64,000 nucleotides of DNA from Bacillus sp. UNC438CL73TsuS30 (lineage in GTDB: Bacteria > Bacillota > Bacilli > Bacillales > Cytobacillaceae): the NCBI RefSeq assembly GCF_000482325.1, contig NZ_KI535296.1, positions 324,854-388,853 on the forward strand, given 5' to 3'. The notes beneath the pieces are model-generated. The model had not been told where the DNA came from, did not search any database, and was given only the letters and a program-made list of their open reading frames with translations. Within the stretch, counting starts at the first letter, position 1, and each line of letters begins with the position of its first letter. Shown in pieces: positions 48,978 through 58,394 of the stretch. The position numbers were made by a program, and so were the translations under genes.

Positions 48978-51900
48978 GTGAGGTTTATTATTAAAAGTAA
49001 ATGGCTCGTGTTAATTGCCTGGATTGCAGTCGTAGTGGGGTTATTCATGATTGCTCCGAATATGGCTGACCTTGTCCGCGATAAGGGGCAGGTCGATGTT
49101 CCAAAGGGATATTCCTCCCATTTAGCTACGGAGATTATGAATCAGGTTCAGAAACAGAAGGATGGCGGCAAGGAAACCCAAGTTGCCCTTGTGTTTCATG
49201 ATAATAAAAAGTTAACAAATGGGGAAATTGAGGAAGCAAAAAAAGCGATTCAAGCATTGGAAGACAACAAAGAAAAGCTTGGTATTACCGAAATCTTAAG
49301 TCATTTTAATGAAAAAAGCTTAAAAAAACAGCTTGTTGCCAAGGACGGAAAGTCCATTCTTGCGTCTGTTAAGGTGAACTGGAATGACCGGGAGCCCAAA
49401 GAAGTCAGTGCTGCCTTGTATAAAACGATTGAAACTGTAAAGGTGGAACATTATTACACCAGTAACTGGATGATTAATGAGGATTTGATGAAAAGCTCAG
49501 AAGAAGGCTTGAAGAAAACAGAGGGAATTACAGTCGTGTTTATTTTAGCTGTATTACTGCTTGTTTTTCGTTCATTAATATCCCCCTTAATTCCATTGCT
49601 AACAGTGGGAATTACTTATCTGGCTGCGCAATCGATTATTGCTATTTTAGTAGATAAGCTGAATTTCCCTGTCTCCAACTATACACAAATCTTTTTGGTT
49701 TGCGTTTTATTCGGAATAGGAACGGATTATTGTATATTATTGCTTAGTAGATTCAAAGAGGAATTATCTCAAAGAGAAACGATCATTGATGCAATCGTGG
49801 AAACATATCGTACTGCTGGACGAACGGTGTTATTTAGCGGTTTAGCCGTGATGATTGGGTTTGCAACGATTGGTTTTTCTCAATTCATCCTCTACCAATC
49901 TTCTTCAGCGGTTGCCATTGGAGTGGCAATGCTTTTGATCGCCTTATTTACAATCGTTCCATTCTTCATGGCGGTATTAGGCAGAAAACTTTTTTGGCCG
50001 TCAAAGGGAAGTGCAGAACATGCTGAAAGCAAGCTTTGGGGGGCTGTCGGAAAGTTTTCCCTGGCTCGTCCAGTGCTTTCATTATTAATTGTTGCGGCCA
50101 TTTGTGTTCCATTTTTAGTTACCTATGATGGGAAATTATCGTTTAACTCCTTAGAAGAAATCAGCGGAAAGGTTCCTTCTATCCGTGCTTTTAATGCGAT
50201 TGCTGACAGTTTTGGTCCTGGTGAATCGATGCCCACTCAAATCGTAATTAAAAATGATGAGGCGATGAATTCAACAGATTATATGGAATTGGCTGAAAAA
50301 ATTAGCCAAGAAGTAGAAAAGGTGGATCAAGTTGACACAGTCCGTTCTGTCACAAGGCCAACAGGGGAAGAAATTAAAGAATTTTATGTAAATAAACAAG
50401 CTGAAAGTCTTGGGGATGGTTTAGGCAAAGGCAAGGATGGGATTACGAAAATTAGTGACGGTCTTCAGGAAGCGGGCAGTAAGCTTTCGAAGTCCGGACC
50501 GCAGTTAAAAGGTGCGGTCAACGGGATTAATGGATTAATTTCGGGAACAGACCAGCTAAAAGGCGGGCTGACAGAAATTCAATCAAATCTTTCCAAAATT
50601 GAAAACGGGATCCGCCAGGGTTCAGCGGGTTCTACTGAATTGAAAAAAGGATTGGAAAAAACGAAAGCAGGTGCCGATGACTTACTTGATGGCTATAAAA
50701 AGTTGCAAAAGGGTTATCAGAACATAGATGCGAATCTTAAAATATTAAACACCAAATATAAGGATGTAGGCGGTGGATTAACAGCGTTATCAGGTGCGCT
50801 TGCCCAGATTAAGAGCGAAGATTTTACCTATTTGGAAAGCCATTATGATGGATTGGCGAAAGAAGGGCAATACCAAAAAATAAAAGGAACTGTTCAGGTA
50901 CTGCAGCAGCAGCTAGCACCTCTTTCCAGTGGCCTTAATCAGTTAAACGGAGGTCTTTCTCAAATTACAAAGGGAATGGATACGGCGAACGCTGGATTTC
51001 AAAAAGCAAATGGCGGACAGCAGGGACTTGCTGCGGGTCTGGAAAAGTTAATTAAAGGGATTGAGCAGCAGCAGGCAGGACTTGACAAGTTGGCAAACGG
51101 TCAAGGTCAAATTGTTGCTAATATGCCAAAACTGACTAGTGGTTTGTCTGGAATCAATGATGGGCAAAAGCAACTGCTTTCAGGATTTGGCGGTCTAACA
51201 GGCCAATTAACACAGTTATCGAACGGGCTTGACCAAAGTGCGAAAGGGTTAAATCAAGTATCGGATGGTCTTGGTTCTGCTCAAGGTTATTTATCCGATT
51301 TATCCGACTCGACCAGTATGTCAGGATTCCATATGCCAAAAGAAGTGGTGGAAAGCAAGGATTTTAAACAGGCAATGGATACCTATCTGTCGGATGACCG
51401 TAAAGTTATGACATTGGATGTGGTATTTAAAGCAAATCCATATTCAAATGAAGCGATTCACCAGGTTCCTGAAATTAAGGATGCGGTGAAAAGGGCAGTT
51501 AAAGGTACGAAGCTTGAAAATGCGGTTGTTGCAGTTGGCGGTATTACCAGTTCAAACGCAGATTTAAATAAAATGTCCAATCAGGATTTTTCACGGACAG
51601 TTGTACTTATGTTGATTGGAATTACGCTGATTTTAATTCTTTTATTTAGATCCATTATCATGCCGTTATATATTATTGGCTCATTGATTTTAACTTACTA
51701 TACAGCGATGGCCATGAATGAAGCGCTATTTGTAAATCTGCTGGGCTATACAGGAATCAGCTGGGCAGTTCCATTCTTTGGATTTGTAATTTTGATGGCT
51801 CTGGGAGTGGATTATAGTATTTTCTTGATGGATCGCTTTAATGAGTATAAGGATTTAAAGGTAGCAGATGCGATGTTGTTATCGATGAAAAAGATGGGTA

Positions 51901-52115
51901 CGGTCATTATCTCGGCGGCGATCATTTTAGGAGGAACATTTGCGGCTATGATGCCTTCAGGGATGCTATCATTGCTCCAGATTGCTTCGATTGTCTTAGT
52001 TGGTTTATTATTGTACGCGTTCGTCATACTACCGTTGTTTATTCCTGTCATGGTTAAAAACTTTGGCAAAGCCAATTGGTGGCCGTTTAGTAATATGACG
52101 AATAATTTAAAATAG
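48978..52115 (+). CDS. MMPL/RND-family exporter
   Basis: 1045 residues. Two RND membrane halves (residues about 180-370 and 850-1035), each with FGIGTDYCILLLSRFKEE or ALGVDYSIFLMDRFNEY. Between them, about residues 470-780, a long coiled coil with repeated GLxxLxxGLxxI patterns is similar to the YhgE/MmpL-like linker. Members (YdgH, YdfJ, FarE) export lipids, fatty acids or drugs; the substrate here is unknown. Paired with a MarR repressor, as for fatty-acid or antimicrobial exporters. RBS AGGAGGAG. Confidence 0.9.
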   Translation: MRFIIKSKWLVLIAWIAVVVGLFMIAPNMADLVRDKGQVDVPKGYSSHLATEIMNQVQKQKDGGKETQVALVFHDNKKLTNGEIEEAKKAIQALEDNKEKLGITEILSHFNEKSLKKQLVAKDGKSILASVKVNWNDREPKEVSAALYKTIETVKVEHYYTSNWMINEDLMKSSEEGLKKTEGITVVFILAVLLLVFRSLISPLIPLLTVGITYLAAQSIIAILVDKLNFPVSNYTQIFLVCVLFGIGTDYCILLLSRFKEELSQRETIIDAIVETYRTAGRTVLFSGLAVMIGFATIGFSQFILYQSSSAVAIGVAMLLIALFTIVPFFMAVLGRKLFWPSKGSAEHAESKLWGAVGKFSLARPVLSLLIVAAICVPFLVTYDGKLSFNSLEEISGKVPSIRAFNAIADSFGPGESMPTQIVIKNDEAMNSTDYMELAEKISQEVEKVDQVDTVRSVTRPTGEEIKEFYVNKQAESLGDGLGKGKDGITKISDGLQEAGSKLSKSGPQLKGAVNGINGLISGTDQLKGGLTEIQSNLSKIENGIRQGSAGSTELKKGLEKTKAGADDLLDGYKKLQKGYQNIDANLKILNTKYKDVGGGLTALSGALAQIKSEDFTYLESHYDGLAKEGQYQKIKGTVQVLQQQLAPLSSGLNQLNGGLSQITKGMDTANAGFQKANGGQQGLAAGLEKLIKGIEQQQAGLDKLANGQGQIVANMPKLTSGLSGINDGQKQLLSGFGGLTGQLTQLSNGLDQSAKGLNQVSDGLGSAQGYLSDLSDSTSMSGFHMPKEVVESKDFKQAMDTYLSDDRKVMTLDVVFKANPYSNEAIHQVPEIKDAVKRAVKGTKLENAVVAVGGITSSNADLNKMSNQDFSRTVVLMLIGITLILILLFRSIIMPLYIIGSLILTYYTAMAMNEALFVNLLGYTGISWAVPFFGFVILMALGVDYSIFLMDRFNEYKDLKVADAMLLSMKKMGTVIISAAIILGGTFAAMMPSGMLSLLQIASIVLVGLLLYAFVILPLFIPVMVKNFGKANWWPFSNMTNNLK

Positions 52116-52122
52116 ACTAAAA

Positions 52123-52150
52123 AGAGGCATCCAAGTGATGCCTCTTTTTT
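52123..52150 (+). terminator. mmpL terminator
   Basis: AGAGGCATC pairs with GATGCCTCT, then TTTTT. Confidence 0.92.
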
Positions 52151-52202
52151 AATCTATTTAAAGTAAAAACTTTTAATAGATTTGTAATATTTTTGATATA
52201 TT

Positions 52203-52228
52203 TGAAACATTTTGCGAGAAAAATCGTC
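52203..52228 (+). promoter_or_regulatory. ECF-sigma-type promoter of the deacetylase gene
   Basis: TGAAAC at 52203 and CGTC at 52225 with a 16-bp spacer match the SigM/SigX/SigW class of cell-envelope-stress promoters. Confidence 0.7.
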
Positions 52229-52277
52229 TATAATGGGCGTAAGGACATAAAATTACAGCAAAGAGGGATTTAAAAAA

Positions 52278-53294
52278 ATGGAGATGGGGAAAAATAGATG
52301 GTTAAAGGGAACCTTTCTGTGCAGTGTCGCTTTGGGCATACTCACTTCAGGGGCCTTTATCATCTATAATTTCGGTTCAAAGGCAGAAGCAAATGAACCT
52401 AGTATCGGGGAAAAGGACAGCAGTAAAATGACTTTAAAAAAGACTGCCGGATCAATTTATCAAGTAACGATAGATGATTTGTTTGAAAAGGAATTATGGC
52501 AAGAGAAGCAGCATACCGCTGATTTACGGCATCGGCAAAAAGTAGATGACGAGACTCATAATGAAGGACATAAAACTACTGCAAAGCATAGCGCTCCAGA
52601 ACACGTAGCCGCGAACAAAAATAAAACTCCTAAATCATCGAAAAAGGACGCCGATTTAGTTCAGCAAAAGGATAACAAATTAAAAACCGTAAATAGCAGA
52701 AAAAGAACCATTTATTTAACTTTTGATGATGGACCGGAAAGCTTTTCGGAGGATATTCTTGCAGTACTGGAAAAATATCATTACAAAGCTACTTTTTTTA
52801 TGCTCGATGGCAATATTAAAAGATATCCCCATGCGGTTAATAAGATGGTGAAGCTTGGGGAAAGCATCGGCATTCATGGTGTAACCCATAATGTTAAACT
52901 TTTTTATGCATCGGAAAAATCTGTCATGGGAGAATTAAATAAGACCCAGTATTCTTTAAAAACCATAACAGGGGAAGATTCTCATTTAATTCGAACACCT
53001 TACGGAAGCTACCCATATATGACAAAAGAAGAAAAACAGGCAGTCTCAAAAAGCGGATATAGGATGTGGGACTGGAATATTGACAGTCAGGACTGGTATT
53101 ACAGGGACGAACGATTTGTAAAAAATGTAATCCAGCAATTGAAGCAGAAATCAAAACAAAAGGGGCCGATTGTAATCCTAATGCATGAAAAAAGGGAAAC
53201 CTTGAAACACCTGCCTAAACTGCTGGACTATTTAAGCAAGCACGGTTATGAAAGTAAAGCGCTGGACGACTCGATGAAACCTGTCCATTTTTAA
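52278..53294 (+). CDS. Polysaccharide deacetylase, NodB family
   Basis: 338 residues. An N-terminal membrane anchor (FLCSVALGILTSGAFIIYNF), a charged Lys/His-rich linker to about residue 140, then the NodB domain. TFDDGP has Asp150-Asp151, the metal His are 200 and 204 (IHGVTHN), RTPYGSYP and DWNIDSQDW follow, and ILMHEKRET closes the site. Likely an extracellular peptidoglycan N-acetylglucosamine deacetylase (PgdA-like). The ECF-type promoter fits an envelope role. Confidence 0.9.
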   Translation: MEMGKNRWLKGTFLCSVALGILTSGAFIIYNFGSKAEANEPSIGEKDSSKMTLKKTAGSIYQVTIDDLFEKELWQEKQHTADLRHRQKVDDETHNEGHKTTAKHSAPEHVAANKNKTPKSSKKDADLVQQKDNKLKTVNSRKRTIYLTFDDGPESFSEDILAVLEKYHYKATFFMLDGNIKRYPHAVNKMVKLGESIGIHGVTHNVKLFYASEKSVMGELNKTQYSLKTITGEDSHLIRTPYGSYPYMTKEEKQAVSKSGYRMWDWNIDSQDWYYRDERFVKNVIQQLKQKSKQKGPIVILMHEKRETLKHLPKLLDYLSKHGYESKALDDSMKPVHF

Positions 53295-53404
53295 TGTTGC
53301 TTGAAGGAATGTTTCTAAAAAGTAACAATTTTAAAAAATGATTTGTTATAATAAATTTAGTATTTTTAGACTATAAGTACAAATAATGGGGTTAGATTAA
53401 ATAT

Positions 53405-54406
53405 ATGATCACTAAACTTTGGCAGAGCAGCGGCTTTAAAAGAATATTAATCTTCATTTTCATTGCCCTTATTATATATGGGATGAAAGAGATGATTAAC
53501 TTAATTTTATTTACCTTTATTTTTACATTTTTAATGGATCGTTTAGTTAAATTTATTGAGGGGAAAGTTCGATTGAATCGAAAGATCATCGTGGTGGTCT
53601 CCTATGCGGTGATTGTTGGATTGCTTTCGTATGGATTAGTCGTTTATTTACCGCTTATTGCAGCAGAAATAACGCAGCTTATTAAACAATTAACCACCTT
53701 CTATACAACAAAGCATGATAATATTGTTTTAAATTATATTACGGAAAAAATTGAAGAAATCCAAATATCGAATTACTTAGAGCAGGGATTCACCTTCTTA
53801 ATCAAATATTTTACAGATATCAGTAAGGTAAGCCTGCAAATTCTTTTGGCGCTATTAATGAGTTTATTTTTCCTGTTGGAAAAACCAAGGTTAATTGAGT
53901 TTACAAAGAAATTTAAAAAGAGCAAGATTTCCTCCATTTACGTTGAAATTGAATTTTTTGCCAAAAAATTTGTAGGGACATTTGGTAAGGTAATCGAGGC
54001 TCAATTAATTATTGCAGTCGTTAACTGTATTTTAACAACGATTTCTTTATGGATCTTGGATTTCCCACAGCTGGGCGGACTTTCGATTATGATTTTCCTT
54101 CTGGGGCTTATTCCGGTAGCAGGGGTGATTCTATCGTTAATTCCACTGACGATTATCGCTTACAGTATCGGTGGTTTAATGAAGGTGCTTTATGTTGGAA
54201 TAGCCATCGCGATCATTCATGGGATTGAAGCCTATATTTTAAATCCAAATTTGATGTCGTCTAAGACCAATCTTCCTGTTTTCTATACGTTTATTATCTT
54301 GATTTTCTCTGAGCACTTTTTTGGGGTTTGGGGTTTGATTGTTGGAATTCCGATCTTTGTTTTCCTTCTGGATGTTTTAGAAGTGACGGATCAAAAAAAG
54401 GTATAA
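53405..54406 (+). CDS. AI-2E family transporter
   Basis: 333 residues with about eight membrane helices. The C-terminal GLIPVAGVILSLIPLTIIAYS and GVWGLIVGIPIFVFL are the family hallmark. Members act in autoinducer-2 export, sodium/lithium-proton antiport or substrate efflux; specificity is unknown. The start codon is ATG 53405 in a TA-rich leader. A hairpin AACCCTCATTCT/AGAATGGGGGTT follows at 54410. Confidence 0.85.
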   Translation: MITKLWQSSGFKRILIFIFIALIIYGMKEMINLILFTFIFTFLMDRLVKFIEGKVRLNRKIIVVVSYAVIVGLLSYGLVVYLPLIAAEITQLIKQLTTFYTTKHDNIVLNYITEKIEEIQISNYLEQGFTFLIKYFTDISKVSLQILLALLMSLFFLLEKPRLIEFTKKFKKSKISSIYVEIEFFAKKFVGTFGKVIEAQLIIAVVNCILTTISLWILDFPQLGGLSIMIFLLGLIPVAGVILSLIPLTIIAYSIGGLMKVLYVGIAIAIIHGIEAYILNPNLMSSKTNLPVFYTFIILIFSEHFFGVWGLIVGIPIFVFLLDVLEVTDQKKV

Positions 54407-54473
54407 TTTGAACCCTCATTCTAAAAAGAATGGGGGTTGTGTTATTCTAATGGTATTGAAGGAGGTTATAGGC

Positions 54474-54707
54474 ATGAGCGAATGTAAGCTGGACCATTCA
54501 CATGAAGATGTAAAAATGAAATATGAATCACAGGCAGCCTTTTTGCCCGAAGAGATGCAGCCATTATTTAAGCAGTTTTTTGAAAAAGAACATTCACAGG
54601 AATTATTGAATGAGGTTTTCCATTTATTAAAAAAATACGATCTCGTGTCTGATGATGAGAAAAGTGTGCGAAACAATCGGTTATTTCTAGTGTTAGAAAA
54701 TGCATAA
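54474..54707 (+). CDS. Small hypothetical protein, 77 residues
   Basis: ATG 54474 with AAGGAGG. Acidic helical protein (MSECKLDHSHEDVKMKYESQ..., ending LFLVLENA). Small proteins of this kind are found in Bacillus without assigned function. The frame upstream crosses a hairpin and is not used. Confidence 0.7.
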   Translation: MSECKLDHSHEDVKMKYESQAAFLPEEMQPLFKQFFEKEHSQELLNEVFHLLKKYDLVSDDEKSVRNNRLFLVLENA

Positions 54708-54713
54708 AATGAT

Positions 54714-54739
54714 GGCCCGTTTTTAAGACGGGCCGTTTT
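54714..54739. terminator. Bidirectional terminator
   Basis: GGCCCGT at 54714-54720 and ACGGGCC at 54728-54734 with GTTTT after; serves the convergent genes. Confidence 0.8.
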
Positions 54740-55445
54740 AGCAGATACAGGTCTTTTTCTTTACGCCAATTTTTCCTTTTTGGTCAATTTTTTTAATATA
54801 TTCAGTTGCAATTGGTACTTTACAGGCTGTTTTCCCTACATCGACATGTACTTTTCCGATTTTTTCTGCCACTTTAATTGCCTCATTATGTAAGGAAACT
54901 ACATATGCACCGACACATATCACAAAGAGATTCATCACGTACCGAACCCGATTTTTTTCTTCATGAATGGTTGCCTCAACCAGATCCAGTAATTTGCGAA
55001 TTTCAGTTATATCTAAATTTTCATCAGGGGCAATCGATAAGTAGTTTGCATAGGTGCTCCAGCCGCAAACGGCAATCATTTCTTTTTCAGACCCCATCCA
55101 CTCTCGTGCAAGTTCAAGGGCATATGGACTTTCGGCGGCCACCCCTGCCACCGTGTATTCAGCAAGCAAATACCAATTTGCATTCTTCACCCAATCCTGA
55201 AGTGTTTCTTTTGAAATTTTTTGCGGATTAATCGAAAGTCCTGCCAAATACATTGCATCATGGTTACCAGAATTAAATAACGCTAATGCTAATTCATGAT
55301 CCTTTTTTACGTATTTCACTAGTTTTTTTAAATCCCCAACCTTAACTCCGAAAAGTGGTTCCTTTGCTCCATGGTTGACAAAGGTTTTTTTCGTTTGTTC
55401 CGACCCAAGTTCAGCAAGCTTTTTCATCATTTCATCGAAAGTCAT
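54738..55445 (-). CDS. DNA alkylation repair protein, AlkD-like
   Basis: 235 residues of HEAT-like helical repeats with FGVKVGDLKKLVK, SGNHDAMYLAGL and WYLLAEYTVAG, typical of the AlkD/AlkC superfamily of alkylpurine glycosylase-like proteins. The C-terminus ends in a Lys-rich CIC tail. Substrate activity cannot be read from sequence. Confidence 0.87.
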   Translation of the reverse strand: MTFDEMMKKLAELGSEQTKKTFVNHGAKEPLFGVKVGDLKKLVKYVKKDHELALALFNSGNHDAMYLAGLSINPQKISKETLQDWVKNANWYLLAEYTVAGVAAESPYALELAREWMGSEKEMIAVCGWSTYANYLSIAPDENLDITEIRKLLDLVEATIHEEKNRVRYVMNLFVICVGAYVVSLHNEAIKVAEKIGKVHVDVGKTACKVPIATEYIKKIDQKGKIGVKKKTCIC

Positions 55446-55642
55446 GTAATTTCTCCTTTTGTAGGAATAAATACCTCTTTGCTTCTTAATTTCTTGACGG
55501 TTTATTTAAATACCTTCTACAATATACCTTGTTTTCTAAAATATTCCGTTTTTATACAAGGGCTTCTTGAGATTTTTTCATGAATCCAGGTGATTTAGAA
55601 AATATTAAGGGTATTAATTATATAAAAAGAATAGGGGATACG

Positions 55643-56617
55643 ATGAGAGAATTATTTCAGTTATTAAAAAAGGGCAATAAGTCAGCGATGCTGGCTGCGA
55701 TTATTAATACGATCATAGCCATTATTAAAGGGGTTGCCTATTCGTTTACGGGAAATGTAGCGATGTTCGCTGAAACGATGCATAGTTTAGGGGACGCGGC
55801 AAACCAGTTATTTGTTTTTATTGGGTCTGCTTTAAGTAAAAAAGCACCAACGGAACGATTTCCCAATGGATTCGGCCGCTTGGTCAACTTAGTTCTTTTA
55901 GGTGCCGTGTTAGTCGTTGGGATAATGGCATTTGAGACAATTGTGGAAGGCTATCATCATGTCGTCCATCCTACAGCATCCCATGGATTTATTCTAAATA
56001 TTATCGTGTTAGGAGTCTCAACGATTCTTGAGACATCCGTTCTATTTAAAGCGATGAAGGAGATTTTGCATGAAGTAGAGGTCCAGGCTAAAGGCTTAAA
56101 TGTATTTGCCCAAAGCTTTGCGAACTTGGGCAGAGCAAAGCCTGCAACGAAACTAGTTTTCATGGAGGATATGGTCGCAACCCTTGGCGGCTTGTTGGCG
56201 ATTATAGCTGTCCTTATTTCTCATTTTACCGCTTTTCACCAGGCAGAGGGACTTGTTTCGATTATTATTGGAGCGATGATGTTCTTTGTCGTCGGCAGGG
56301 TATTTTTAGATAATGCCGCAGGTGTTATCGGGCAGGCAGATGAAGAAATGGAAGACAAAATTGGTAATCTCGTGATGGCAGATCCTGATGTGAAGGATAT
56401 CCAGGGGATAACCGTTATTAAAGAGGGGGAGGATCTCCACGTTGAATTAGAAATAGAGGTTGATCCGAAATTGACAGTTGCTGCAGCAGATGATATAAAA
56501 GACCGCCTTGAAGAGAGAATTATGGCGGAAAAGGGTGTAGTCGACGTTACCATCGAAATTGACGAAGATGATCAAGTAATGAATTGGAAACCTCAGACGG
56601 AAGAAACGGCAAAATAA
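55643..56617 (+). CDS. Cation diffusion facilitator transporter
   Basis: 324 residues. Five to six membrane helices; NVAMFAETMHSLGDAANQLFVFIGS holds the metal-site His and Asp pair. The C-terminal cytoplasmic dimerisation domain (VKDIQGITVIKEGEDLHVELEIEVDP) follows. Exports divalent metal (Zn, Fe, Mn or Co). ATG 55643 is chosen over 55580 because family members start MRELFQLLKKGN-like and AGGGGA precedes it. Confidence 0.9.
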   Translation: MRELFQLLKKGNKSAMLAAIINTIIAIIKGVAYSFTGNVAMFAETMHSLGDAANQLFVFIGSALSKKAPTERFPNGFGRLVNLVLLGAVLVVGIMAFETIVEGYHHVVHPTASHGFILNIIVLGVSTILETSVLFKAMKEILHEVEVQAKGLNVFAQSFANLGRAKPATKLVFMEDMVATLGGLLAIIAVLISHFTAFHQAEGLVSIIIGAMMFFVVGRVFLDNAAGVIGQADEEMEDKIGNLVMADPDVKDIQGITVIKEGEDLHVELEIEVDPKLTVAAADDIKDRLEERIMAEKGVVDVTIEIDEDDQVMNWKPQTEETAK

Positions 56618-56679
56618 GTATAAAACAAATTGTATGTAGGGAACCTAATTTTAAACCATGTTTTTAGGGGGGGGATATA

Positions 56680-57681
56680 ATGGTTTCACATACGGCAAGA
56701 TTATCCAGTTCAGAAATTGGGGGATTATGGGCAGTTTTTCTCCAAGAGGATATAGGAATTCGGTTATTGGAATATTTTCTTCATCATAATCAGGATGAAG
56801 AAATAAAAAGTGTACTAGAGCAAGCTCTAACTGCTTCCATTAGTCGTATTCAACAAGTTACCGATATTTTTACGGAAGAAGGAATCCCCCTGCCAGATCG
56901 ACTCACAGATGAGGACGTCGACTTATCTGTCCCTCCTTTGTTTTATGATACATTTGCTTTAAGCTTTGTCTATTCGGTGGGCCGTATGAATATGATCAAT
57001 ATGGGATTTGTCACCGCAAATGTTGCAAGAATGGATGTTCTGAATTTTTTTACAACCATAGTGAAAGAATCTGCCACTTTGTATCAAGATGCTACTACTT
57101 TAATGCTTAAAAAGGGAATCTATGACCGCCCTCCGATGATTCCATACCCTAAAAAGGTTGAATATATTGAAAAACAATCATATATTTTGGGATTTGGTAA
57201 GAAAAGACCGTTAAATACAGCGGAAATTACAGAGATTTTTTTTAATGTCGAACGGAATTATTTTTCAATTCTCATTTGTACGGCTTTTTTACAAATTGTT
57301 AAAGATAAAGAAATTAGAAAATATATTAAAGAGGGCAAACAAATTTCTGAAAAGCAAATTCAGGTGTTTAACGATCTTCTCCAGAGGGAAGAGCTTTTGG
57401 GAGTAAGGCCAACCACAATGGCGGTAACGGATTCACAAGCAGCTCCGTTCTCCGATAAATTGATCGTTCTGCTCTTTCATTCTTTAAATGCGATTGATAT
57501 TACTCTCCTTGGGCACGCCCTGTCCTTATCAATGCGAACAGACCTAGCGGCTCATTATCAAAAGTTTATCCTTGAGATTTTGCTTTATGGAGAGAAGGGT
57601 TTTACTATCATGGTAAATCGAGGCTGGCTTCAAATGCCTCCACATGCACCAAATCGAAGAGAATTAGAAGGTTTAACGTAA
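56680..57681 (+). CDS. DUF3231 family protein
   Basis: 333 residues built from two copies of a ferritin-like helical domain (LSSSEIGGLWAVFLQE near the start; LNTAEITEIFFNVERN near residue 180). DUF3231 is typical of Bacillus and of unknown function. RBS GGGGGGGG. Confidence 0.85.
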   Translation: MVSHTARLSSSEIGGLWAVFLQEDIGIRLLEYFLHHNQDEEIKSVLEQALTASISRIQQVTDIFTEEGIPLPDRLTDEDVDLSVPPLFYDTFALSFVYSVGRMNMINMGFVTANVARMDVLNFFTTIVKESATLYQDATTLMLKKGIYDRPPMIPYPKKVEYIEKQSYILGFGKKRPLNTAEITEIFFNVERNYFSILICTAFLQIVKDKEIRKYIKEGKQISEKQIQVFNDLLQREELLGVRPTTMAVTDSQAAPFSDKLIVLLFHSLNAIDITLLGHALSLSMRTDLAAHYQKFILEILLYGEKGFTIMVNRGWLQMPPHAPNRRELEGLT

Positions 57682-57684
57682 AAA

Positions 57685-57710
57685 GGTTCGTCATCTCGAC
57701 GAACCCTTTC
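57685..57710. terminator. Bidirectional terminator
   Basis: GGTTCGTC and GACGAACC around ATCTC, with A-rich and T-rich flanks. Confidence 0.85.
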
Positions 57711-58223
57711 TTATTCCCATGGTTTATTAATGGTTAAGTGATCTGCTAATTCTTTGCTGTTTTGTCTATGCACTTTTCGTTCTTCAGCCCGTTTTGAAGC
57801 CGTTTCATGTAGTTTTTTTTCTTCCTCGGTTTCAGGGATGATTCCAGGTACTGGTGCGGGTTTGCCGTCATCATCTAAGGCAACAAAGGTTAAAAACGCG
57901 GTGGCAGCGATTTTTCTATCCCCAGAAATTAGATTTTCAGCAATAATCTTAACAAAGACTTCTAACGAAGTTCTCCCTGTCCAGGTTACAAATGATTCGA
58001 AACAGACAGAATCATCAGGAGTAATTGGACTTAGAAAATCAACAGAATCGGTAGATGCTGTAACACATTCTCTTCTTGAATGCCTTACAGCAGAAATGGA
58101 TGCAATCATATCTACATCACTCATTAGTTTACCGCCAAATAAGGTATTGTGATTATTTACATCATTTGGAAAAACCCTACTTGTTCTTACTACTACTGAC
58201 TCTTTACAAGTTTTTGCGTCCAT
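57711..58223 (-). CDS. Acyl-CoA thioesterase, YkhA type
   Basis: 170-residue hotdog-fold enzyme with NDVNNHNTLFGGKLMSDVDMIASI, the conserved Asn-His-Asn-Gly-Gly-Asp region, and VDFLSPITPDDSV. Hydrolyses acyl-CoA; related to B. subtilis YkhA. C-terminus is a charged helical extension. Confidence 0.9.
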   Translation of the reverse strand: MDAKTCKESVVVRTSRVFPNDVNNHNTLFGGKLMSDVDMIASISAVRHSRRECVTASTDSVDFLSPITPDDSVCFESFVTWTGRTSLEVFVKIIAENLISGDRKIAATAFLTFVALDDDGKPAPVPGIIPETEEEKKLHETASKRAEERKVHRQNSKELADHLTINKPWE

Positions 58224-58394
58224 ATTTTTAATCCTCCCGTAAGTGCTCGCAATATAATTTATTTTTTACCAGAACTTCTGGCACTAACCGAAAATTCTAA
58301 TCAAATGTTCATGATAAATTAAGGAAAAAAGTGGTTTAATGGAAGCATTATGATAAAAAATAATAAAAGGAAATGGATGGTATGGGGGATTGGA

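Noticed and set aside
54878-55231. 117-residue plus-strand frame inside the AlkD-like gene
   Set aside because: Antisense shadow; the minus-strand frame matches a known family.
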